From Tangfeifania diversioriginum (GTDB lineage: Bacteria > Bacteroidota > Bacteroidia > Bacteroidales > Prolixibacteraceae), in assembly GCA_945873105.1 (NCBI GenBank), contig CAMCBW010000010.1, forward strand, positions 1 through 64,000: a DNA stretch of 64,000 nt. The letters are read 5' to 3'. The position numbers were made by a program, and so were the translations under genes. Of this stretch, positions 10,701 through 17,303 are shown in pieces. Position 1 is the first letter of the stretch; each line of letters starts with the position of its first letter. The notes below the pieces were generated by a model that worked only from the letters and a program-made list of their open reading frames with translations, searched no databases and was not told where the DNA came from.

Positions 10701-10832
10701 GGGCAAGGGTTGGCCGCTTTCGTCGGAAACGATCCCGTTAATACTTCGCTGAGCCCATCCTGCGCTTGCAAAAACTAATGCAAAGAACAAGAGACTTAGC
10801 TTCTTTAAGTAATTTTCAACTGATTTTTTCAT
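7788..10832 (-). CDS. SusC/RagA TonB-dependent transporter (first pair)
   Basis: 1014 residues. Signal peptide (SAGWAQ, cut about residue 28), a canonical regulatory-like domain (INGIVSDESGQPLPGVSVVV), the SusC box LEEVVAIGYGTQKK around residue 105, a plug with IFIRGIGSLSTDRSSPLMLV and GVRGANGVIIVTTKRGT, and a long barrel ending in LKVDF. It transports oligosaccharides across the outer membrane. It is the first large gene of the locus and directly precedes susD. Expression is expected to depend on the hybrid regulator at 11510-15634. I could not find a clean TAnnTTTG box just upstream; TACCTTTA (10852-10859, minus) is one base off. Confidence 0.95.
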   Translation of the reverse strand: MKKSVENYLKKLSLLFFALVFASAGWAQRSINGIVSDESGQPLPGVSVVVKGTTTGVATNMEGKYSLNLPANAKILVFTSIGMKPQEEQINGRSSINVKLMAETIGLEEVVAIGYGTQKKVTITGAVSSVGSAELVQSPNASVGNSLAGRVTGVTSIQYSGQPGADAPEIFIRGIGSLSTDRSSPLMLVDGVERSFDQLDPDEIESISVLKDASATAVFGVRGANGVIIVTTKRGTLGPVSISVSASFGVQVPTRLLDFTDSHTYAIRYNEAMKNDGGSQFFSDEAIAAFRTKSDPIIYPDMDWLSYMMKPYAPESKQNINVSGGTKRVKYFVSLGNTYQGGMFETFSQGKETNFSYNRYNYRSNLDIDVTKSTKLSLTLGGRVGVRNEPNGSNELFRTLYWAVPYSGAGIVDGKWIKTGTTYIPGTDKKEGLTPFYGLGFVNQLQNTLNLDISLVQKLDIITKGLSFRIKGAYNTFYSQTKTRASSIAYYQPFYQHDLDPAVPATDKTIVYKKQGTDGTLSYGESFGKDRDWYAEAGINYDRNFGVHHVTGLILYNESKAFYPSQYSDIPAGLVGLVGRATYDYTSRYLVDLNIGYNGSENFAPGKRFGFFPAASVGWVLSEEPFMKNMSLFEYIKLRGSYGIVGNDKLGNNRFLYLPDSFNPNSGGYNFGTDNPNNQIAATEGKVGNPYVSWEKAYKQNYGADFKFFKSKFGLNFDYFIENREDILWSRSTVPGFVAYDLPAVNLGKTKNQGYEIAATWRETVSDFTYWVNFNLSYAKNKIVFQDEIPQNEPYLYRTGKSVGQPFGYVTDGFYGAKDVLPDGVKPGDLKYKDLNLDGIVNTDDQMAIGYPVYPEYTMGTTIGMKWKNFDLSMLWAGATNTSRMLGDIYKTAFGETGNRSLLQYMADGCWTPETAASATYPRMSLAGATYNAKASDFWLKDAAYLRLKNIELGYNIKASALRSIGIKNLRAYLNGYNLITFDKLKIADPESKTATDSQYPIVKIFNIGLKVDF

Positions 10833-10992
10833 ACTATACTAATTTGGTTTTTAAAGGTAGTATGGAACTCCATGTTGCCGAATGATGATCATTCATTTGG
10901 ATGGTGTCAAGCAACATGTTCGTTTCATAATAAGAGGCTTGGCTGCTTTAACGATTTAACATAGAATTTTTCATAGGTATATATAATTGGCA

Positions 10993-11106
10993 TTAGAGGT
11001 ATTTGATCAGGAATACAATCAGCGCAATTAATGCGACATACAATAGTATGTTTATGGTATTGTAGGAGAAAAATTGCACAATACGGTTATCCTCTCTTTT
11101 TTTCAT
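10993..11106 (-). CDS. Putative 37-residue single-pass membrane peptide
   Basis: A short open frame on the minus strand encodes MKKREDNRIV followed by QFFSYNTIN and an uninterrupted hydrophobic helix (ILLYVALIALIVFLI) ending in KYL. The order charged head, polar hinge, one membrane helix, short basic tail is what a real membrane peptide looks like. It sits in the otherwise empty space between the hybrid regulator and the first susC, in the same direction. I do not recognise a family. It could also be chance coding in an AT-rich spacer, and no consensus promoter lies directly in front. Conservation in related loci would decide. Confidence 0.4.
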   Translation of the reverse strand: MKKREDNRIVQFFSYNTINILLYVALIALIVFLIKYL

Positions 11107-11349
11107 ACGTAAATAACAGTATTAATTTGTTGAATTTCAGAGCGTACGTATGGAACTCGCTAATTGATTTACATCGCCATTTGTTGACTTAGTCCATGCT
11201 CGTTTCATGTGTGAATGCTTTGTTTTTCAATGGTCACATGGAATCCTCACCCAATCATTTTCGATTGGCGTTAAGATTTTACCATGGGGATTTCATCATT
11301 TGTGCTTTTGTCTGGTAGTTTCTGATAATCAAATTTCGTTACAAACGAT

Positions 11350-11431
11350 GACAAAAAAGGGGGTCTTTTGGACAAAAAAGAGGGGGTAAACAGGTCAGAC
11401 AACCCATGTTCTATTTTTCAAAACAGGGGGT
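11350..11431. promoter_or_regulatory. Three G-tract direct repeats upstream of the susC operon
   Basis: Three copies of an A-rich stretch followed by GGGGGT lie at 11359-11364, 11382-11387 and 11426-11431. The first two share the longer unit GACAAAAAAG(A)GGGGGT. Spacings of 23 and 44 bp are close to two and four helical turns. AraC-type outputs of hybrid regulators bind direct repeats, so these are candidate operator half-sites. The rest of 11107-11509 shows no credible gene. Confidence 0.35.
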
Positions 11432-11509
11432 GTTTTAAGTCAGTTTACTGTTTCAATAATCTGACATATAATTAGATGATGGTGTTTTATGTAAAGGCAT
11501 TCAGGTGGC

Positions 11510-14500
11510 TTAGATCTTACCAAGGTCAGATCTGCTGTCATTATTTTTGCGGAATTCGGTGGGAGAACAATGATAGTGTTTCTGAAAAATTTGCCTGAAG
11601 TTTTTCAGGTCATTAAATCCCACTTCGTAGGCCACTTCTGAAACTGTTTTGTTTTTATCCTGAAGTAGTTGGGCTGATCTTTTGATTCTGATAGATCGGA
11701 TGAATTCTGCCGATGACAGGTCTGTGAGTGATTTTAGTTTGCGATAAAGCGATGAACTGCTAAGATTTAAACTAACTGCCAGGGTTTCGGCCGAAAAGTC
11801 ATCGTTTTGAAAGTTTTTTTCGATGACTGAGATACATTTTTTCAGGAAAAGCTCATCTGATGCTTCAATTTCGACACCTGAAGGGTCCAGTCGAATTGAT
11901 TTGCTGTATTGTTTTTTCAATTTTGCCTGGGAAAGAAGCAATTTCTGCACCTTTTCAATAAGATAATCAGGGTCAAATGGTTTGGAAATATAGTCGTCGG
12001 CACCGGTTTGAATTCCCATCAATTTGTATTGATCGGCACTTTTTGCGGTCAGAAGAATTACAGGGACGGTAGCAGTCAAAGTATTGTCCTTGACTTTTTT
12101 ACACAATTCAAATCCATCCATTTCAGGCATCATCACATCTGAAATTATCAGGTCGGGAATTAATCCAACTGCCTTGTCGAATCCTTCTTTGCCATTAAAG
12201 GCTGTTTCAACACAATAGTGAGATTCAAGCAGAGATACCAGGTACTGGTTGACATCCGGATTGTCCTCTATGATTAAGATACAGGTTTCAGCATCAATTT
12301 TCCGTTTATTTCTGGAGGGGAGGAATCTGTTCAAGGCGGACTCTTCCCGGATAATAGCTATGTTTTCAGCTTCAACGGCAAGAAGCTGTTCCAGCAATAA
12401 ATGATCTTTCCCCTTTTTGAGCCTTAGACTGAATTCAGATCCTTTGCCCAATTCACTTTCAACTTCAATAGATCCCCTGTGCAGCTCAACCAGGTATTTT
12501 ACCAAAGCCAATCCGATACCGGTACTTCCAATGTTTTCGCCGTTGTCGACCTGGTAGAAGCGCTCGAAAATATGATCGATGGCAGTGGAGGGTATTCCTT
12601 TGCCGCTATCGGTTACTTTTACAACCACTTCATTCATCGTCTCTTCGATGGTAATTCTTACGAATCCTGCCGTTTTGTTAAACTTAAAGGCATTTGAGAC
12701 CAGGTTGTTAACGATCATTTCCATTTTGTCGCGGTCAAACCAGATGTCCTTGTTTTTCAAAGTCGAATCGATCTGAAACTTTATGTCCTTAATTTTAGCC
12801 AGTTCGAAAAATGGGTAACACGCTTCCCTGATAAAATCTTCAATATTTAAATATCTGGCCACTAGCTTCAGGTTCTCCGTTTCGGCTTTTCTGAAATCAA
12901 GTAACTGATTAATCAGCTTCATTAATTGGTTCGTGTTTTTGAATACCACCTGAATTTTCTCCATGACTTCACCCTGCAGTTTGTATGCTTCTGCTTTCTG
13001 TATCAATTCTTTTAAGGGTGCAAAGATCAAAGTGAGCGGTGTTCGGAATTCATGGGAGATGTTTGTGAAAAACTGAAATTTCATTTCGCTGATCCGCTGG
13101 TCCTGCTCATGCTTGATCTTTTCTATTTCCAGGTTCTTGGCCATTCGAACCTGCTTTACTGCATTCCATCTGATTACCGACACAATTCCCACCACCAGTA
13201 TTACATAAAAAACGATGGCATACCAGGATTGCCAAACTGGCGGGCGGATGATGATCTTGAGCTTTCGGGGCTGCTCGTTCCAGATATAGTTGTTGCTTGA
13301 CGACTTAATATTCAGTGTGTATTCCCCTGGTTGGAGATTGTTGAAGTTGATAAAATGTTGTGTGCCGATATAATTCCAGTCTTTGTCAAAGTTATCGAGT
13401 TTATAGGCATACTGATTTTTACCTGAGGCTTTGTAATCGAGTGCCGAAAATTCAATCTGAAAATTTTTCTGTTGGTTGTTGAAGGTTATTTCTGAGGTAT
13501 TATTTAATGATTTTTCAAGAATAGCGTGATTGCCGTTGGCTTTTCCAATTTCAACACGCTGGTTATACAAACTGAGATTCGTAAGAACGACGCTGTTTTT
13601 GTAATCGCTTTCAACTATCTCGTCTGGATTGAATGAATTTAAACCAAATGTACCTCCAAAATAGAGCATATTGTTTTGCCCCTTGCAAAAGGTTGTTTCA
13701 GAGAAGGTGGTACTTCGAAGGCCATCAATCGTATTGAAATTGTGGATCTTTTTGGTCTTTAGGTTGTATTTTGAAATGCCGGTATTTGTGCTAATCCAAA
13801 GGTTTTGTAAGGTGTCTTCAGTTATTGCCATGATCTGGCTTCCCGACAGTCCATTCTCTTTTGTCATGTACCGCAGTACCGTCTTATTTTCCTGGTTTTC
13901 TTCAAGGTTGTACAGACCAATCGGCGTGCCGATCCAGATACTTTTGTCACTGCTTTCGTGAAGGCAGAAGATGATTTTAGGATCAAATTTTTGAGACAAT
14001 GAAAAATGGGTATTGATATCGGTAAATGCCTCCTTGATGGGATCAAATATGGATAGCCCATCATAAGTTGCGACCCAGATGCGTTTTTTGGAATCTTTTA
14101 GCAAATAGCTTACCCGTTCGCTTTGCAACTGCCCGCTGGCACCATATTTCTCTTTAAAGTTTCTGATGGCTCCAAATGACCTTCCGCTCTTTTCAAGCAA
14201 AAAAAGACCTCGCTGTTGTGTTCCAATGAACAACGATTTTTCGGTTTCGGTAAAGCTGGTTGCTTTGATGATTGGTTCAAATCTTTGGTCATTAAAAAAA
14301 TTGGAGCAGGCAATTAGCTTTGGAAGGCCATTGATGTAACGGATAACCCCTGTATTGTAACTGGTTCCAATCCAGATATTTCCTTCCCAGTCCTCATAGA
14401 TGACCCGTATATTTTTGAATCGATCCACATTTTTTAAATCGGTCATAGGGACTTCAATAAAGTCAACCTTATTTTTGGAATAAAATAGCCCGTTTCCTCT

Positions 14501-15634
14501 CGTACCTACCCACAGCGTGCCCTTTTTGTCTTCCAGCACGCTCATGACACATTCGTTTAGGGTTTGATCCTTGCTCAATCCCAATGTGTTAAACTTCAGC
14601 TTTTCCGTTAAAAGACAAACCCCAACTCCATTTGAGCCGATCCAGAAATTGTCATTCCTATCCTGAAAAATATCCAGAATAGTATCGAATTCTTTGTTGT
14701 TTTTATACAAAGGATTTGGGTACAGCGGAATTTTAGAGAATTTGGAATTATCAGGATTGAACTGAAAAAGGCCATTGCCCCAGGTGCCAATCCAGAGCAA
14801 TCCTTTGTTGTCCTGCATTATTTTAGTGGTGCCATTGAACTGACCATATTCCTTTTCTTCTGCTGCATTTAAACTGAATACTTGCGAAGACCTGTTTCTC
14901 AAATCTAACTTCAGTAAGGAGCTCTTGTTGTTCTGCAAAATCCAGAGAAACTGATGATTTCGATCCTCAACAATACTCGGAATCTGGTTGCTGCCAGTTG
15001 GGCTTTCATGTCGTTTAAATGAATCACTGACAGCATCGTATTCGAATAATCCGTCATTGGTTCCTACCCATAAGATTCCATCGGATGATTTTATGATCAC
15101 GTTGATGTTGGCGGAGAGCATGTAGGTTTTTCCCTGACCGGTTTCGGGGTTGTACTTCAGCAAACCACCATTCCATGTTCCGATCCACATCTCACCATTG
15201 CTGTCCTCACAAAAGGAAATGACCCTTTTGTCGGGCAATATGTTTTGTGAGGATGGTCCGTTAAAGGGCATATTTAAAAACTTCCCGGTAACCGGATTGT
15301 ACCGGCTGATTCCGTTCGATTTTGTTCCAATCCAGATGATTCCTTTGCGGTCTTTGTAAATTCTTTCGATCGAAGTATTCACCAAACTGCCGCTATCGCC
15401 CGGCACCTGGTCAAATACCAGGAATTTGTAGCCATCGTAACGGTTCAGACCACTTCGGGTGCCAAACCACATAAATCCTTCGTTGTCCTGAATAATGGAG
15501 GTTACTTCATTCTGCGACAATCCTTCTTCTGTCCGAAGATATCTCAGGGACATATGATCTGGTTGGGCATTACCCCAAAATACCGACCAAACAAGGATTA
15601 GGGTGAAATAAAGTTTGGTGTGAAATTGCCGCAT
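11510..15634 (-). CDS. Hybrid two-component sensor kinase/response regulator (HTCS)
   Basis: About 1374 residues. Order: signal peptide (MRQFHTKLYFTLILVWSVFW), some fourteen Reg_prop propeller repeats (FMWFGTRSGLNRYDG, IWIGTKSNGISRYNP and similar), a Y_Y_Y domain, one membrane helix (about 790-810), HisKA with H-box FFTNISHEFRTPLTL, HATPase (GSTGIGLALVKYLVELH), a receiver domain (IIEDNPDVNQYL, acceptor Asp in SDVMMPEMDG) and a C-terminal AraC-type helix-turn-helix. The periplasmic propellers sense a glycan breakdown product, and the fused output activates the adjacent susCD genes. An upstream start at 15679 is open, but a TAnnTTTG box at 15656-15663 would leave it outside the transcript. I therefore chose the ATG at 15634, which also gives a proper signal peptide. 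Confidence 0.93.
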   Translation of the reverse strand: MRQFHTKLYFTLILVWSVFWGNAQPDHMSLRYLRTEEGLSQNEVTSIIQDNEGFMWFGTRSGLNRYDGYKFLVFDQVPGDSGSLVNTSIERIYKDRKGIIWIGTKSNGISRYNPVTGKFLNMPFNGPSSQNILPDKRVISFCEDSNGEMWIGTWNGGLLKYNPETGQGKTYMLSANINVIIKSSDGILWVGTNDGLFEYDAVSDSFKRHESPTGSNQIPSIVEDRNHQFLWILQNNKSSLLKLDLRNRSSQVFSLNAAEEKEYGQFNGTTKIMQDNKGLLWIGTWGNGLFQFNPDNSKFSKIPLYPNPLYKNNKEFDTILDIFQDRNDNFWIGSNGVGVCLLTEKLKFNTLGLSKDQTLNECVMSVLEDKKGTLWVGTRGNGLFYSKNKVDFIEVPMTDLKNVDRFKNIRVIYEDWEGNIWIGTSYNTGVIRYINGLPKLIACSNFFNDQRFEPIIKATSFTETEKSLFIGTQQRGLFLLEKSGRSFGAIRNFKEKYGASGQLQSERVSYLLKDSKKRIWVATYDGLSIFDPIKEAFTDINTHFSLSQKFDPKIIFCLHESSDKSIWIGTPIGLYNLEENQENKTVLRYMTKENGLSGSQIMAITEDTLQNLWISTNTGISKYNLKTKKIHNFNTIDGLRSTTFSETTFCKGQNNMLYFGGTFGLNSFNPDEIVESDYKNSVVLTNLSLYNQRVEIGKANGNHAILEKSLNNTSEITFNNQQKNFQIEFSALDYKASGKNQYAYKLDNFDKDWNYIGTQHFINFNNLQPGEYTLNIKSSSNNYIWNEQPRKLKIIIRPPVWQSWYAIVFYVILVVGIVSVIRWNAVKQVRMAKNLEIEKIKHEQDQRISEMKFQFFTNISHEFRTPLTLIFAPLKELIQKAEAYKLQGEVMEKIQVVFKNTNQLMKLINQLLDFRKAETENLKLVARYLNIEDFIREACYPFFELAKIKDIKFQIDSTLKNKDIWFDRDKMEMIVNNLVSNAFKFNKTAGFVRITIEETMNEVVVKVTDSGKGIPSTAIDHIFERFYQVDNGENIGSTGIGLALVKYLVELHRGSIEVESELGKGSEFSLRLKKGKDHLLLEQLLAVEAENIAIIREESALNRFLPSRNKRKIDAETCILIIEDNPDVNQYLVSLLESHYCVETAFNGKEGFDKAVGLIPDLIISDVMMPEMDGFELCKKVKDNTLTATVPVILLTAKSADQYKLMGIQTGADDYISKPFDPDYLIEKVQKLLLSQAKLKKQYSKSIRLDPSGVEIEASDELFLKKCISVIEKNFQNDDFSAETLAVSLNLSSSSLYRKLKSLTDLSSAEFIRSIRIKRSAQLLQDKNKTVSEVAYEVGFNDLKNFRQIFQKHYHCSPTEFRKNNDSRSDLGKI

Positions 15635-15655
15635 AGTTTGGTTGACCAAGTTGTA

Positions 15656-15663
15656 CAAATATA
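15656..15663 (-). promoter_or_regulatory. -7 box of the hybrid regulator gene
   Basis: TATATTTG on the minus strand matches the Bacteroidota -7 consensus TAnnTTTG exactly and lies 22 bases before the chosen start codon. A -33 TTTG at the ideal distance is not clear; the region there is T-rich. Confidence 0.6.
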
Positions 15664-15792
15664 ATGTATTTGATGTCACTAGCGTTTCTTTACTAAAAAA
15701 TATAGTTCTTTGAAATTATTAATATATTGGGAGTTACAGTGGTTTTTCGGTTCAAACGATTTGAAAAAATAGTTTTGCAGTAAAACTGCAAA

Positions 15793-15972
15793 ATGAATAC
15801 CGGGAAATATGCCTTTACTCAAATCTTTGATGTTATAGCCCTTGAGATCCAGTTATGGGGTTACCTTTGTGATCAGATATCGGCGCGGAGTGGCACAAGC
15901 AGCTGTGAACCAGCGTACCGATATCAAGCCCTACTAATCCTGGTTATTCGCAAGGATTTTTTATTATGGTAA
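15793..15972 (+). pseudogene. Possible transposase N-terminus remnant
   Basis: A 59-codon frame starts MNTGKYAFTQIFDVI. This resembles, from memory, the first residues of Bacteroidota IS4-type transposases with a DUF4372 N-terminal domain. After about 15 residues the similarity stops, and the rest reads through the nested inverted repeats described separately. Just before the ATG is a hairpin, TTTTGCAG-TAAA-CTGCAAAA, which could be an insertion-sequence end. I take it as a scrap of an old insertion, not a working gene. Confidence 0.3.
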
Positions 15973-15976
15973 CCCC
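15857..15976. other. 120-bp element with nested inverted repeats
   Basis: The segment is bounded by perfect 9-bp inverted repeats GGGGTTACC (15857-15865) and GGTAACCCC (15968-15976). Inside lie GATATCGG/CCGATATC (15876-15883 with 15918-15925, continued by CGC/GCG), a small CACA/TGTG hairpin (15894-15907), and AATCCT/AGGATT (15936-15941 with 15953-15958) followed by a run of six T from 15957. The arms are consistent with one closed three-way-junction fold. TACCTTTG at 15862-15869 fits the -7 consensus, so a short RNA ending near 15963 is possible. It could equally be a small mobile element. No known RNA family recognised. Confidence 0.4.
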
Positions 15977-15995
15977 CAACCAAATTTAAAAAGCA

Positions 15996-16026
15996 TTTGC
16001 TTTAGTAACATTTATTGTTACCTTTG
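15996..16026 (+). promoter_or_regulatory. hicA promoter with overlapping palindromic operator
   Basis: TTTG at 15996-15999, exactly 19 bases, then TACCTTTG at 16019-16026: a full Bacteroidota consensus promoter. The start codon of hicA follows 18 bases later. Between and over the boxes lies the perfect palindrome GTAACA-TTTAT-TGTTAC (16005-16021). This is a natural site for autorepression by the HicB helix-turn-helix. Confidence 0.75.
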
Positions 16027-16044
16027 TGAAATAAATACGTTCAT

Positions 16045-16263
16045 ATGAAAAGAGTTTTTAAAGTGAATGAGATAATTAAGATCCTTATTAGCCAAGGTTG
16101 GTATTTAGACAGGCAAAAAGGTACCAGTCACAGACAATTTAAGCACGCCTCTATTCGCCGAACAGTTACGGTAGATGGTAAACCTTCAGAGGATGTATGG
16201 ATTGATAATCTAAAGAGTATGGAAAGCCAATCAGGATTGAAATTCAGGGATTTTGTGGATTAA
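16045..16263 (+). CDS. hicA: HicA-family mRNA interferase toxin
   Basis: 72 residues, the usual HicA size. The double-stranded-RNA-binding-like fold is recognisable from VNEIIKILISQGWYLDRQKG, then TSHRQFKH, where His29 is the expected catalytic residue, and RRTVTVDGK followed by the terminal helix LKSMESQSGLKF. HicA cleaves mRNA and is neutralised by HicB. It has its own consensus promoter and palindrome. The antitoxin gene lies 124 bp downstream, a wider gap than in most hicAB pairs, where the genes nearly touch. Confidence 0.85.
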   Translation: MKRVFKVNEIIKILISQGWYLDRQKGTSHRQFKHASIRRTVTVDGKPSEDVWIDNLKSMESQSGLKFRDFVD

Positions 16264-16286
16264 GTGTTAAGAATGTATTATAATGC

Positions 16287-16317
16287 TGAAACTGTAAAAA
16301 AATTTTGAAACTGTAAA
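16287..16317 (+). repeat. Direct repeat between hicA and hicB
   Basis: TGAAACTGTAAA occurs at 16287-16298 and again at 16306-16317, 19 bases apart, in the AT-rich hicA-hicB spacer. It may mark regulation of hicB alone; no consensus promoter was seen with it. Confidence 0.4.
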
Positions 16318-16387
16318 GATTGTAGAGGTTAAAGGACTTTACATCGAAAAATATATTGTAATGATTATACTGTAAATATTCTAACAA

Positions 16388-16792
16388 ATGAAAACGCTAA
16401 AAGTAATTGTAAGCAAAGCCGGGAAAAGTGTTTCAGCGCATTTGCCTGATGTCGCGGGGTACGTTATTGCTCGTGATTCCGTTGAAAAGCTCAAACGCGA
16501 TTTACCAGCGGGCATAACTTTCCACATTGAAGGTCTATATGAGGAAGAAAAAGAATCTTGGATGAATGAGCCTTTACAATTTGAATATTTTTTCCAAGAT
16601 ATTCCAACCTTAATTGAGGGGTACAGCGGATTAATTAACCAAAGCAGCTTAGCCCGTATTTCTGGCATTAACGAAAGTTTAATGAGACAATATGTATCCG
16701 GTTTTAAGAGACCCAGCCGTAAAGTAACTGAACGCATTGAGACAGGTTTGAAAAAATATGCTGAAGAACTCCGTAATATTTCATTTGCCTAA
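16388..16792 (+). CDS. hicB: HicB-family antitoxin with XRE-like HTH
   Basis: 134 residues. The N-terminal half (KTLKVIVSKAGKSVSAHLPD, DSVEKLKRDLPAGI) is the partial RNase H-like fold of HicB that docks onto HicA. The C-terminal part is a helix-turn-helix (NQSSLARISGINESLMRQYV, then GFKRPS), used by such antitoxins to repress their own promoter. It pairs with the HicA toxin gene upstream. The nearby tRNA-Arg (16925) makes an island insertion plausible, but I saw no duplicated tRNA end. Confidence 0.85.
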   Translation: MKTLKVIVSKAGKSVSAHLPDVAGYVIARDSVEKLKRDLPAGITFHIEGLYEEEKESWMNEPLQFEYFFQDIPTLIEGYSGLINQSSLARISGINESLMRQYVSGFKRPSRKVTERIETGLKKYAEELRNISFA

Positions 16793-16876
16793 TAATTTTA
16801 TGGATTATGCTCTTGTCTAATCCAAGGACAGGAAAATAGTCTATTTCACAAAATCTTGGCGTGAACTTGGCGTATC

Positions 16877-16913
16877 AAAAAAAAAGACACCCACAAAATA
16901 TTTGTAAGTGTCT
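16877..16913 (-). terminator. Terminator of tRNA-Arg
   Basis: On the minus strand AGACAC and GTGTCT, with inner ACAAA/TTTGT, form a hairpin (16885-16913). It is followed by a run of nine T (16877-16885), just downstream of the tRNA. Confidence 0.75.
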
Positions 16914-16924
16914 GATTGTTAAAG

Positions 16925-16997
16925 TGACCCCGGAGAGACTCGAACCCCCAACCTTCTGATCCGTAGTCAGATGCTCTATCCATTAAGCTACGGGGCC
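16925..16997 (-). tRNA. tRNA-Arg (anticodon ACG)
   Basis: 73 bases fold as a cloverleaf. The acceptor GGCCCCG pairs with CGGGGTC (one G-U). The anticodon stem TCTGA/TCAGA carries loop CTACGGA, giving anticodon ACG, which reads CGU as inosine. The T loop is TTCGAGT. CCA is not encoded. TTCCTTTG at 17019-17026 (minus) is a one-mismatch -7 box. It lies beside hicAB. Confidence 0.96.
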
Positions 16998-17070
16998 ATT
17001 GGCGTTGAAACGCGGGGACAAAGGAAAGAATTTTTTTGAAGATTTGCTAATGGCAATGGTTTTTTTTTCG

Positions 17071-17164
17071 GAAGAGAGGTGGGGAGGACTTGGACGAGGG
17101 GAGGACTGGGACGAGTGGACGACTAGGATGACTGGGACAAGGAGAGGAGGGGAAGACCGGGACC
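17071..17164. repeat. Purine-rich GGAC-word cluster
   Basis: In the 306-bp space between tRNA-Arg and the M28 peptidase, the plus strand is almost pure purine. It reiterates GGACTTGG, GGACTGGG, GGACGAG and GGACAAGG. A complementary cytosine-rich tract with the inverse word lies after the peptidase gene (18346-18435). No gene is seen here. Confidence 0.6.
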
Positions 17165-17303
17165 ACCCTACCTGCAGTTGGCAAGAAGTTGCAGGAATAT
17201 TGAAATTTTTTGGGTACAATGTAGAGAATGACCCGTCAATTTGTTAGCTTTCGCTCAGTTTTGCCCAATAGAGCAGCGATAATGGTTCGAAAAAAGACGC
17301 AAA

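Noticed and set aside
11207-11389. 60-codon plus-strand frame in the spacer upstream of susC
   Set aside because: Composition is irregular (many Cys, Trp, Phe with no pattern), no promoter or start context, and it runs through the G-tract repeats; chance frame.
15635-15679. Upstream start of the hybrid regulator adding 15 residues
   Set aside because: The extra residues spoil the signal peptide, and the start lies upstream of the TATATTTG box at 15656-15663.
15857-15976. Integron attC site
   Set aside because: The ends do not show the RYYYAAC and GTTRRRY core sites, and no integrase is nearby.
16388-16997. Genomic island integrated at tRNA-Arg
   Set aside because: hicAB lies beside the tRNA, but no integrase and no duplicated tRNA 3' end were found in the window.
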